Position numbers and translations under genes: made by a program
Shown: positions 1-6,734 of the stretch, in pieces
Position numbering within the stretch: position 1 is the stretch's first letter
Layout of the letters: each line of letters starts with the position of its first letter
Assembly (NCBI GenBank): GCA_002394235.1
Contig: DGTF01000064.1
Location: 20,406-37,884 of the forward strand
DNA length: 17,479 nucleotides
Reading direction: 5' to 3'
Source: Eubacterium sp. UBA4343
GTDB lineage: Bacteria; Bacillota; Clostridia; Lachnospirales; Lachnospiraceae
Notes under the pieces: generated by a model
The model's database searches: none
Told to the model about the DNA's origin: nothing
The model's input: the letters and a program-made list of their open reading frames with translations, nothing else

Positions 1-75
1 AGTTTTATCTCGCTATCGCGACGCTCGCCGCACACGAATACTTCGCATTCGGCTGCGGCTCACTGTTCGCGTAAA
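1..75 (+). repeat. Dispersed 98-bp structured repeat, copy 1 (cut by window start)
   Basis: The first 75 bases match the right-hand part of the repeat seen complete at 6568-6665, with no difference that I can find. The first 23 bp of the unit lie outside the window. Its GTAAA right end runs straight into the A-tract that forms the T-tract of the gpmI terminator on the minus strand. It lies about 120 bp beyond the gpmI stop codon. Confidence 0.93.
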
Positions 76-122
76 AACAGACAGCGCGATCCGCCCCTCT
101 CGGGGTAAAGACCACGCTGTCT
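73..122 (-). terminator. Rho-independent terminator of gpmI
   Basis: Read on the minus strand downstream of gpmI, an 8-bp perfect stem (AGACAGCG/CGCTGTCT, 79-86 with 115-122) encloses a second small hairpin (CCCC-GAGA-GGGG, 94-105). It is followed by GTTTTT (73-78). The gap from the gpmI stop codon is about 70 nt, and the T-tract overlaps the end of repeat copy 1. Confidence 0.8.
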
Positions 123-194
123 TTCCATCTGACTTTATACTTATGATGACGCCCGGTTTACCGTATGGAGTATACAGCGCCACATACAAACTCT

Positions 195-1742
195 TTATTT
201 TCTGACAAGAAGAGACTTGCCGGTCATCTCCGCCGGCTTCTCCATTCCCATCAGCTCGATCAGCGTCGGAACAATGTCACAGAGCGCTCCGCCTTCTCTG
301 AGGGTGTAGGCAGGATCACAGTTCACAAGCAGGAACGGAACCGGATTTGTGGTATGAGCAGTCCACGGCTCTCCTGTAGCGGGATCCACCATCAGCTCTG
401 CATTTCCGTGGTCTGCGGTGATGAACATCTGTCCGTCGACCTCCTTCAGAGCCTCTACCGCTCTTCCGACGCACTCATCTACCGCTTCGATCGCCTTAAT
501 CGCGGCAGCCTCGACTCCTGTATGACCTACCATATCCGGGTTCGCGAAATTGATGATAATAACATCGTACTTCTGAGAGCGGATAGCCTCACAGAGCTTG
601 TCGCATACCTTCGGCGCGCTCATCTCCGGCTGAAGGTCGTAGGTAGCTACCTTCGGAGAAGGGATCAGGAAACGGTCCTCTCCCTCATTCGGCTCCTCAA
701 CGCCTCCGTTAAAGAAGAAGGTGACATGCGCGTATTTCTCGGTCTCAGCGATTCTCGCCTGCTTCATTCCCTTCTTCGCGAGCCATTCCCCGAACGTATT
801 TGTGAGTTTCTCGTTCTTAAAAGCAATGTACTTGTTCGGGATGGTCTCATCATAATCCTTGAAGCACACAAAGGTAAGATTCTCAATTCTCTTTCTCCCG
901 AACCCCTTGAAATCCGGGTCGCAGAAGGCTCTTGTGAGCTCTCTCGCGCGATCAGGACGGAAGTTGAAGAAGATCACACTGTCCCCTTCCTTTACCGTTG
1001 CAACAGGAGTTCCGTCTTCGTTCTTCATGACCGTTGGAATCACAAACTCGTCCGTGATCTCCTTGTCATAGGAATCCTGCATCGCGCGAAGCGGGTCCGT
1101 ACCGCCATCGACGCCTTCTCCCTTTGTCAGAGCGTCATATGCCTTCTCCACGCGATCCCAGTTCGTATCACGGTCCATCGCATAGTAACGTCCGGAGATG
1201 ACACCGATCCTTCCGACTCCGATCTCTTTCATCTTGTCCATGAGCTGACGAATATATTCGATTCCCGAGGTCGGCGGCGTGTCACGTCCGTCCAGGAAAC
1301 AATGCACATAAACTCTGTCAAAATTTTCTTTCTTGCACAGCTCAAGGAGCGCATACAGATGTGTAATATGGCTGTGCACACCGCCATCGGAAAGAAGTCC
1401 CCAGAGATGAAGATCTCCGTTGTTCTTCTTCGCGTTGTTGATCGCCAGCAGAAGCTCTTCGTTCCGGAAGAAATCGCCGTCATCAATTGCCTTTGTGATC
1501 CGGGTCAGATCCTGATACACAATACGGCCGGCGCCCATATTCATATGTCCGACCTCGGAATTTCCCATCTGTCCATCCGGAAGTCCTACATAGTGGCCGC
1601 TTGCCTGTCCCTGAACATACGGGCACTGGCTCTTTAACTGATCCATCACCGGTGTTCTCGCCTCACAGATCGCGTTGTGCTCGCAAACCGGATTCTCACC
1701 GTAGCCATCGAGGATCATCAGAACAGTTGGTTTCTTTGCCAT
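195..1742 (-). CDS. gpmI: 2,3-bisphosphoglycerate-independent phosphoglycerate mutase
   Basis: This cytoplasmic glycolytic enzyme interconverts 3-phosphoglycerate and 2-phosphoglycerate through a phosphoserine intermediate and two metal ions (family knowledge). The 515-residue protein has the usual family length and all the expected motifs: LDGYG with metal ligand Asp12, NSEVGH with the nucleophile Ser62, GVHSH with His123, DGRD at 151-154, GRYYAMDRD at 184-192, FRPDR at 261-265, Lys336, NPDMVGH with Asp403 and His407, ADHGN with Asp444 and His445, and His463. The ATG at 1742 follows an AAGGAG-type ribosome binding site about 9 nt upstream and the protein begins in the normal place. It appears monocistronic, with a candidate promoter at 1883-1911 and a terminator at 73-122. 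No other glycolytic gene is adjacent. Confidence 0.98.
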   Translation of the reverse strand: MAKKPTVLMILDGYGENPVCEHNAICEARTPVMDQLKSQCPYVQGQASGHYVGLPDGQMGNSEVGHMNMGAGRIVYQDLTRITKAIDDGDFFRNEELLLAINNAKKNNGDLHLWGLLSDGGVHSHITHLYALLELCKKENFDRVYVHCFLDGRDTPPTSGIEYIRQLMDKMKEIGVGRIGVISGRYYAMDRDTNWDRVEKAYDALTKGEGVDGGTDPLRAMQDSYDKEITDEFVIPTVMKNEDGTPVATVKEGDSVIFFNFRPDRARELTRAFCDPDFKGFGRKRIENLTFVCFKDYDETIPNKYIAFKNEKLTNTFGEWLAKKGMKQARIAETEKYAHVTFFFNGGVEEPNEGEDRFLIPSPKVATYDLQPEMSAPKVCDKLCEAIRSQKYDVIIINFANPDMVGHTGVEAAAIKAIEAVDECVGRAVEALKEVDGQMFITADHGNAELMVDPATGEPWTAHTTNPVPFLLVNCDPAYTLREGGALCDIVPTLIELMGMEKPAEMTGKSLLVRK

Positions 1743-1882
1743 AATTCATTTCTCCTTATATCAATCTATCTGTCAGCGCTTTACCGACTGGTTTATTTTC
1801 CCGGCCCTTTCCGACCGATTCACTCTGCCAGTCCCTTTCCGGCTGTCTCACCGTCAGATACCCTGTCATTACGTCAATGCTT

Positions 1883-1911
1883 ATCATACTAATACTGTCC
1901 GAAAAAAACAA
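1883..1911 (-). promoter_or_regulatory. Candidate sigma-A promoter of gpmI
   Basis: On the minus strand TTGTTT (1906-1911) and TATGAT (1883-1888) are separated by exactly 17 nt. This predicts a start near 1876 and a leader of about 134 nt. The -10 is good (5 of 6) and the -35 weak (3 of 6). A 6-bp inverted repeat, TGTCCG (1896-1901) and CGGACA (1924-1929), brackets the -35 box and could be an operator, but is short enough to be chance. Confidence 0.4.
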
Positions 1912-2129
1912 GCAGATATTTGCCGGACAAAAGCCAATATGTTATACTTCATGACAGACTCATGATTCTGCCTGTCGGACGCATCGTCTGGCCCGGCAGA
2001 CACGCACACCTGTGATGCCAGCGTCCCGCTGAATCCCGGAATGAGATGAAAGCGGTCCGGCAGCATCCTCCTATGATATTCTCCGGATATCACAGAGAGA
2101 TCCGAGTCCAAAAAAGTTCTTGCTTCATG

Positions 2130-2176
2130 CTTTAAAATCCCGAGACTTTAAAATCCCGGGCTTTTATACCCCGAAG
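2130..2176 (+). repeat. 16-bp tandem repeat, three units, upstream of DUF4364
   Basis: Units start at 2130, 2146 and 2161. The first two share CTTTAAAATCCCG exactly; the third is a diverged relative beginning CTTTTATACCCCG. It lies just upstream of a TATAAA box at 2185-2190 that could be the -10 of the DUF4364 gene, although no convincing -35 is present at the right distance. Confidence 0.75.
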
Positions 2177-2224
2177 CTGCAGCCTATAAAATTTTAATTC
2201 CGAAGAAAGTCAGGAGATTTTCAT

Positions 2225-2740
2225 ATGCTGGAATCCGGTACATCACTGTATAAACTTATCATACTGTTTATGCTCGGAAAGGTCACCTTTCCGCTCACCA
2301 ACGCCCAGATCTCCGATCTGATCCTGAGCCGCAAATATACCTCCTATTTTCATCTTCAGGAGGTCCTGTCCGAAATGATTGATACCGGTCTCCTCGAAAT
2401 CGAGACCACCAATCACACGACCTATTACCGCATGACCGATCAGGGAAAGCAGACGCTGGAATACTTCGGAAATGAAATCCCGCCGGAAATCCGCCGGGAG
2501 ATCGCCAATTATCTGGTTCTGCACTCCTATGAGATGCGCAACGAATCATCGACTCTTGCCGATTATTTCCGCAATTCCAACCAGGACTATACCGTGAACT
2601 GTATGGTCAAGGAAGGAAAACAGACGCTCATCGAGCTGAAGTTCACGGTTCCCACCGAGGAGGCCGCGCGTACCCTGTCGGAAAACTGGAAGAAGAAGAG
2701 CCAGGAAACCTACGCGGCGATCATGAAGATTCTTATGTAG
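2225..2740 (+). CDS. DUF4364 family protein, winged-helix-like
   Basis: The 171-residue protein resembles the DUF4364 family of Clostridia. Function is not established; the N-terminal half has the look of a winged-helix DNA-binding or PadR-like fold. Residues about 8-75 read as helix, helix (NAQISDLIL), recognition-like helix (FHLQEVLSEMIDTGLLE) and a beta wing with YYRMTDQG. The second half has an ALKF-like beta segment (LIELKFTVP) and an amphipathic C-terminal helix. The ATG at 2225 is preceded by AGGAG (2212-2216) with an 8-nt gap. The gene stands alone on the plus strand. Its final codons (Met-Lys-Ile-Leu-Met-stop) recur several times immediately downstream in a degenerate tandem array. 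It may be a local transcriptional regulator, but no target is evident. Family call fairly sure; role is inference. Confidence 0.85.
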   Translation: MLESGTSLYKLIILFMLGKVTFPLTNAQISDLILSRKYTSYFHLQEVLSEMIDTGLLEIETTNHTTYYRMTDQGKQTLEYFGNEIPPEIRREIANYLVLHSYEMRNESSTLADYFRNSNQDYTVNCMVKEGKQTLIELKFTVPTEEAARTLSENWKKKSQETYAAIMKILM

Positions 2741-2872
2741 CCCCGACGTCCATCATTAGGATTCTCATGGGACACCGGCGATCATCATGGGGATTCTCAT
2801 GGGAACCGGCGATCATCATCAGGATTCTCATGTGACACCGGCGATCATCATGAAGATTCTCATGTGACGCCG
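2716..2872 (+). repeat. 31-bp degenerate tandem repeat of the DUF4364 gene 3' end
   Basis: The gene end (GCGATC then ATGAAGATTCTTATGTAG, about 2717-2740) is followed by four similar units at roughly 2751-2780, 2781-2811, 2812-2843 and 2844-2872. They share GATTCTCATG and a (C)CGGCGATCATC spacer. The last unit is closest to the coding copy and carries ATG AAG ATT CTC ATG TGA. The array fills most of the gap before the convergent rarA stop codon at 2900. I see no rho-independent terminator for either gene here. Confidence 0.88.
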
Positions 2873-2899
2873 ATATGGAGGGAAATCCGGAGTCCCCGT

Positions 2900-4231
2900 T
2901 TACTTCAGATTTTTCTCACGGCCGATTTTTTCAAAATACTGTCTGATCTTCTCTTCATAACCGTTTCCGGTCGGATGATAGAATACCGCATCCTTTATCT
3001 CGTCCGGCAGGTATTGCTGTTCTACATAGTGGTTCGGATAATCGTGCGCATATTTGTAACCGATGCCATGGCCGAGCTGCTCATGGCTTTTGTAGTGTGC
3101 GTCCTGCAGATGAACGGGCACCGTTGTCTGCTTCTTCCGCACCGATTCCATCGCCTCGAAAACCGCCTCTGTGCAGGCATTGCTTTTCGGCGCCCCCGCC
3201 ACATAGATTGCAGCCTGGGCGAGGATGAGCTGGGATTCCGGCATCCCCACACGTTCCACCTCCTGCGCCGCAGACGCAGCCACTACCATGGCCATGGGGT
3301 CCGCATTGCCGACATCCTCCGATGCGCAGATCATGATTCTTCTCGCGATGAATTTTACATCCTCCCCCGCGTAGAGCATTTTTGCCAGATAGTAAACGGC
3401 AGCGTCCGGATCCGATCCCCTCATGCTTTTAATAAAGGCAGATATCGTGTCGTAATGCTGGTCTCCCGCCTTGTCATAGCGAACCACTCTCTTCTGAATG
3501 CACTGCGAGGCAGTCTCCAGATCGATGTGGATTTTCCCGTCCTCCGGCGACGGCTCAGTCGTCAGAATTCCCAGTTCTATCGCATTCAGCGCCTCTCTGG
3601 CGTCACCGCCCGCAATGTCCGCGAGGAACTCACAGGCGTCCGGCTCCAGAACGGCATGATAACTGCCCATTCCTTTGACCGGATCGGTCACCGCTCTGTT
3701 CAGAAGCTCGCGAATGTTCTCCGTCGACAGCGGCTTCAGCTCAAAGACCACAGACCTTGAGATCAGGGCAGAATTCACCTCAAAATAGGGATTCTCCGTC
3801 GTGGCGCCGATCAGAATAACCGTGCCGTCCTCTACATACGGAAGAAGGTAGTCCTGCTGCCCCTTGTTGAACCGGTGAATCTCATCGATGAACAGAATCG
3901 TCTTTCTGCCGTACATTCCCCGGCGATCCTGTGCCGCCCGTATCGCGTCTTCCATATCTTTCTTCCCGGACGCGGTCGCATTCAGCTGCACAAACTCCGC
4001 GCTCGTCGTATTCGCAATGACATGGGCAAGTGTTGTTTTTCCCGTTCCGGGCGGTCCGTATAAAATCAGCGAGCTCAGCTTGTCCGCCATGATGGCGCGG
4101 TAGAGAAGCTTTCCCTTCCCGATGATATGTTCCTGACCCACCACCTCGTCCAGCCGTTCCGGCCTCATCCGGGATGCCAGAGGCGCTTCCTTCTCCATGT
4201 TTTTTTCCTTCATGTAATCGAACAGATCCAT
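2900..4231 (-). CDS. rarA: Replication-associated recombination protein A (MgsA/WRNIP1-type AAA+ ATPase)
   Basis: RarA is a cytoplasmic tetrameric AAA+ ATPase related to clamp-loader subunits. It acts at stalled replication forks with single-strand binding protein (family knowledge). The 443-residue protein is full length: a short family-typical start (MDLFDYMKEKN), Walker A GPPGTGKT at 59-66, Walker B LFIDEIHR at 113-120, sensor 1 IGATTENP at 141-148, an arginine in SRS at 159, sensor-2-like GGDAREALN at 208-216, and the RarA hallmark segment around 251-282 (RYDKAGDQHYDTISAFIKS, then RGSDPDAA). The ATG at 4231 lies 2 nt after the stop of the upstream membrane-protein gene, with a GAGGG ribosome binding site inside that gene's end. 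The two are therefore almost certainly co-transcribed. No terminator is evident after the stop. Confidence 0.97.
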   Translation of the reverse strand: MDLFDYMKEKNMEKEAPLASRMRPERLDEVVGQEHIIGKGKLLYRAIMADKLSSLILYGPPGTGKTTLAHVIANTTSAEFVQLNATASGKKDMEDAIRAAQDRRGMYGRKTILFIDEIHRFNKGQQDYLLPYVEDGTVILIGATTENPYFEVNSALISRSVVFELKPLSTENIRELLNRAVTDPVKGMGSYHAVLEPDACEFLADIAGGDAREALNAIELGILTTEPSPEDGKIHIDLETASQCIQKRVVRYDKAGDQHYDTISAFIKSMRGSDPDAAVYYLAKMLYAGEDVKFIARRIMICASEDVGNADPMAMVVAASAAQEVERVGMPESQLILAQAAIYVAGAPKSNACTEAVFEAMESVRKKQTTVPVHLQDAHYKSHEQLGHGIGYKYAHDYPNHYVEQQYLPDEIKDAVFYHPTGNGYEEKIRQYFEKIGREKNLK

Positions 4232-4233
4232 TC

Positions 4234-6513
4234 TTATCCCTCAGCTGTTTTCACGATAAATGTACCATTGCTGCTGTATACGACCTCGCCAAGCTCTGCG
4301 ATTCCCTCCGTATTCACGGTTTCGTACTTCGCGTATTCCTCGCTTCCCACGAAAATATAAGAGACTCCATACTTTTCAATCAGGCTCCGGACCTCTTCTG
4401 CGTCATCTGAGGTATAAATCGTCTTGATATCCGCGGACCTCTGATTCAGGTCCTCCGGATCGCTCCGCCACAGCCATTCATGGACATACCAGCCGAGCAC
4501 GGTCGGAAGTCCGGTCATCGCCGATACCCGGCACGCGGTGCTATAGCTGTCTCCGTCCGCTTCCAGGACGACCGGCTGCCCCGGAACGTTCTCATTCAGC
4601 CACCGGATTGCTCCCGCGTCAGCCGGATAGGCGCTCTCCAGAAATGATGTGGCATCCAGACCCTGATAATTATCATAATGGAAAAGATTTCCGGTAAACT
4701 GACGCACCGATACAGGGAAGTACCCAAGCGTCAGTCCGAAAAACACAGCCGCGGCAATTCCTGCAATCCGGCGCAGCCTCTGTCTGGAAGCCAGAAAACA
4801 GATGACGGCATACGCCATCATCATCCCGTAGAGGATAAACGCCTGATAGGTCATCTTGAACATCGTATTGGACCTCGGATATCCGCTGGACTCGTAGATG
4901 TCCCTGACATACACGATTTCCGGCACGAGCACAAGACCGAAGGCACACAGTCCGAGAATCAGCGCGAAATGATCCGGCAGCGGCGTTGTTCGAAAATACC
5001 CGGTTTTTTCACCGGCGTCCTCCGCGGCCCCTTCTCTTCCGTTCCTGCCTCCACTGATCGCACCCGGCATTTTTTTCCTGTAATTCCCGACTACAGTGAC
5101 AATCAGCAGAAGGAAGACCACAAAGGGGAATCCCCACAGAATCAGCAGCTGATACAGCGGCGTATGGGTCCGGCAGAACGCCACGCCGGAAACCGGCGAC
5201 TGGAACTGAAGATGGAAGGGAAGCGAGGTCACCGTTGATAACACTGCCAGCACTGCGGTGTGATACACGACCGACACAGTCCTTTTCTTCCGGCTCCGGC
5301 AGCTGCTGTTCAGAGCGCGGAAGATTATGCAGAAAAAGGCAACGGTAAAATATATGACATAATCCCAGAAATTCGTCCACTGGAACATGCCGATCAGGGC
5401 TGCTGCCGATAGAAATCTCGCGTCCGGGAGATATCTTCTCTCCCGTCCAGTACAGTTCTCCCGTCCGGCCCGTCCGGTGCAGTTCTCCCGTCCGGTGCAG
5501 ATCCAGGCATAGAGGAGCGCCACCACCGTCAGCACAAAAATGATGTTGCACATGTGCGCGTGAACGTCTCCGAGAACGAATGAGTAGGAGGGAAACTCGT
5601 GAATGGTCCGGTCAGCGGTATTCACCGGATTGTATCCGATGTAGCGCGTTGAGTCGGCAAACCAGTAATAATCCCTGCCATCCGGCATCGGGAGTCCGAG
5701 CAGCTTCCCGAAAATTCCGTATATCACATAGTGGCCGTTTCCGGCAAGTGAAACCGCCGCTCCGCCGATCAGACCTCCTGCCGCAGCCCACGCTCCGGCA
5801 TGCGGACGATCCTCCATGCGGTCAAACACCATCTGGCGCACGATGGAGAACGGAAGCGCAAATCCGAGGGCGGCGATCATCGCGCGATAAATATTGTAGG
5901 CATAAGAAACGCCGACGCCGCACATTTTTCCCAGATAGACACCGAAATACTGCCCGCCGTAATAATAGTTGATGGCATCTGTTCCGTACCAGATGTCTTT
6001 CGCAGGCAGAGACGTGCTTCGATACATTGCGGCCATAAAGCCGTAATCCATGAATTTCTCCGTTCCGCTTGCCTGCGGCCGGAAGCCGATGAGATAAGCC
6101 CAGAACACGAAGAGTCCGAAGAACAGCACCTCCTCCGCAATGATCAGATTAATGTCCATCTTTTTCTTCACAGGCTTCAGCATGAACAGTACCCAGCACA
6201 CGCCGATAAAGATCAGCGTGACAACCAGCGCCCTGCGGCCGGTAAACCGGAGAATATCCGCAAGCCCGAGAACCCAGACCGCATATCCGCCCGCCGCGAG
6301 CCCGATCACCCTGGAGAACAGCCATCCACCGTCACGAAATGCCGCGAACAGAATTCTGGTCAGCGGAAAAAATCCGGCCCCGATGATCAGAAGCAGCAGA
6401 TACCACCTGAAAAACGGAAAAAAGCTGCTGCCAAGGAGCGCGCCCGCCGCCGCAAGCATAAGGAAAAAGACGGCAAGGAAGCCAATCGACGAGTTTTTCA
6501 TCTTCGTAAACAA
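4234..6513 (-). CDS. DUF2298 / 'YYY' family polytopic membrane protein
   Basis: This large membrane protein has about a dozen hydrophobic segments. It carries the landmarks of the DUF2298 (Chlor_Arch_YYY) family: NYYYGGQ at 182-188, a FPSYSFVLGDVHAH stretch at 307-320, NTMFK at 549-553, and a soluble C-terminal part (about 605-759). The family is of unknown function; its acidic/histidine loop motif and topology invite comparison with GT-C glycosyltransferases, which is an inference. The start is a TTG at 6513: GGAGG (6521-6525) is 8 nt before it, whereas the first ATG (6501, residue 5) is too far from that site. Residues 339-358, in a hydrophilic loop, are an in-frame tandem repeat (CTGREN-type). 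A charged insertion at about 480-506 is also loop-like. It is the first gene of an operon with rarA. Confidence 0.88.
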   Translation of the reverse strand: MFTKMKNSSIGFLAVFFLMLAAAGALLGSSFFPFFRWYLLLLIIGAGFFPLTRILFAAFRDGGWLFSRVIGLAAGGYAVWVLGLADILRFTGRRALVVTLIFIGVCWVLFMLKPVKKKMDINLIIAEEVLFFGLFVFWAYLIGFRPQASGTEKFMDYGFMAAMYRSTSLPAKDIWYGTDAINYYYGGQYFGVYLGKMCGVGVSYAYNIYRAMIAALGFALPFSIVRQMVFDRMEDRPHAGAWAAAGGLIGGAAVSLAGNGHYVIYGIFGKLLGLPMPDGRDYYWFADSTRYIGYNPVNTADRTIHEFPSYSFVLGDVHAHMCNIIFVLTVVALLYAWICTGRENCTGRAGRENCTGRERRYLPDARFLSAAALIGMFQWTNFWDYVIYFTVAFFCIIFRALNSSCRSRKKRTVSVVYHTAVLAVLSTVTSLPFHLQFQSPVSGVAFCRTHTPLYQLLILWGFPFVVFLLLIVTVVGNYRKKMPGAISGGRNGREGAAEDAGEKTGYFRTTPLPDHFALILGLCAFGLVLVPEIVYVRDIYESSGYPRSNTMFKMTYQAFILYGMMMAYAVICFLASRQRLRRIAGIAAAVFFGLTLGYFPVSVRQFTGNLFHYDNYQGLDATSFLESAYPADAGAIRWLNENVPGQPVVLEADGDSYSTACRVSAMTGLPTVLGWYVHEWLWRSDPEDLNQRSADIKTIYTSDDAEEVRSLIEKYGVSYIFVGSEEYAKYETVNTEGIAELGEVVYSSNGTFIVKTAEG
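5440..5499 (-). repeat. In-frame 18-bp tandem repeat inside the DUF2298 gene
   Basis: Three imperfect units built on TTCTCCCGTCCGGTGCAG on the plus strand; the middle unit is 9 bp longer. They encode CTGREN, CTGRAGREN and CTGRER (residues 339-357) in a loop after a membrane segment. All length changes are multiples of three, so the frame is kept. Confidence 0.85.
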
Positions 6514-6540
6514 TCTGTGGTCCTCCGGAAAATTTTTTTC

Positions 6541-6568
6541 AGAATATGATCACTCTGGAATTGTTCAA
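6541..6568 (-). promoter_or_regulatory. Candidate promoter of the DUF2298-rarA operon
   Basis: On the minus strand TTGAAC (6563-6568) and TATTCT (6541-6546) are 16 nt apart, each matching 4 of 6 consensus bases. The predicted start near 6534 leaves a leader of about 20 nt containing the GGAGG site. The -35 box touches the left end of repeat copy 2. Confidence 0.4.
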
Positions 6569-6665
6569 ACGAGATAAAACACGCTGCGCGAGTTTTATCT
6601 CGCTATCGCGACGCTCGCCGCACACGAATACTTCGCATTCGGCTGCGGCTCACTGTTCGCGTAAA
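6568..6665 (+). repeat. Dispersed 98-bp structured repeat, copy 2 (complete)
   Basis: Reference copy. An 11-bp perfect hairpin (CGAGATAAAAC 6570-6580, loop 6581-6591, GTTTTATCTCG 6592-6602) is followed after CTAT by a tiered hairpin: CGCGA 6607-6611 with TCGCG 6657-6661, GCCGCA 6617-6622 with TGCGGC 6644-6649, CGAAT 6625-6629 with ATTCG 6637-6641. It identically matches copies 1 and 4 over their visible lengths and differs from copy 3 at a single loop base. It lies between the terminator of the nucleotidyltransferase gene and the promoter of the DUF2298 gene. Confidence 0.95.
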
Positions 6666-6708
6666 AAAACAAGAGCTGCCCGACGTGCGTCAGCACTTCG
6701 GACAGTTC
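6663..6708 (-). terminator. Rho-independent terminator of the nucleotidyltransferase gene
   Basis: On the minus strand, a stem of 16 positions (6673-6688 with 6693-6708, two mismatches and one wobble, loop 6689-6692) is followed by TTGTTTTTTT (6663-6672). It begins 27 nt after the stop codon at 6735. The T-tract overlaps the right end of repeat copy 2. Confidence 0.82.
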
Positions 6709-6734
6709 TATTGTATCGCGAACGGATAGCTGTT

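Larger units (their letters stand above)
1743..2224. other. 482-bp divergent intergenic region between gpmI and DUF4364
   Basis: The part next to gpmI is its presumed leader. It contains imperfect direct repeats built on CCCTTTCCG (1805-1813, 1833-1841) and a weaker relative near 1778-1787, spaced 27-28 bp. The gpmI promoter candidate lies at 1883-1911. The stretch 1930-2129 holds nothing I recognise; a 75-codon open frame on the minus strand at 1884-2111 has no ribosome binding site or familiar sequence. A short tandem repeat (2130-2176) and a TATAAA box (2185-2190) precede the DUF4364 gene. Confidence 0.6.

Noticed and set aside
165..1637. Long plus-strand open frame of 490 codons
   Set aside because: It is antisense to gpmI, has no recognisable protein sequence, and the minus-strand frame carries all phosphoglycerate mutase motifs.
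1884..2111. 75-codon minus-strand open frame in the gpmI-DUF4364 gap
   Set aside because: No ribosome binding site or family resemblance, and it overlaps the likely gpmI promoter.
2873..2899. Terminator for rarA in the short gap after its stop codon
   Set aside because: Only a weak GGGA/TCCC pairing around a CCGG centre and no T-tract.
2864..3760. Plus-strand open frame of 298 codons
   Set aside because: Antisense to rarA, composition rich in Arg/His/Leu as expected of a shadow frame, and no ribosome binding site.
6568..6665. Integron attC-like site suggested by paired arms
   Set aside because: The arm sequence GTTTTAT does not fit the GTTRRRY core, there is no integrase, and the copies do not alternate with single promoterless cassettes in the usual way.
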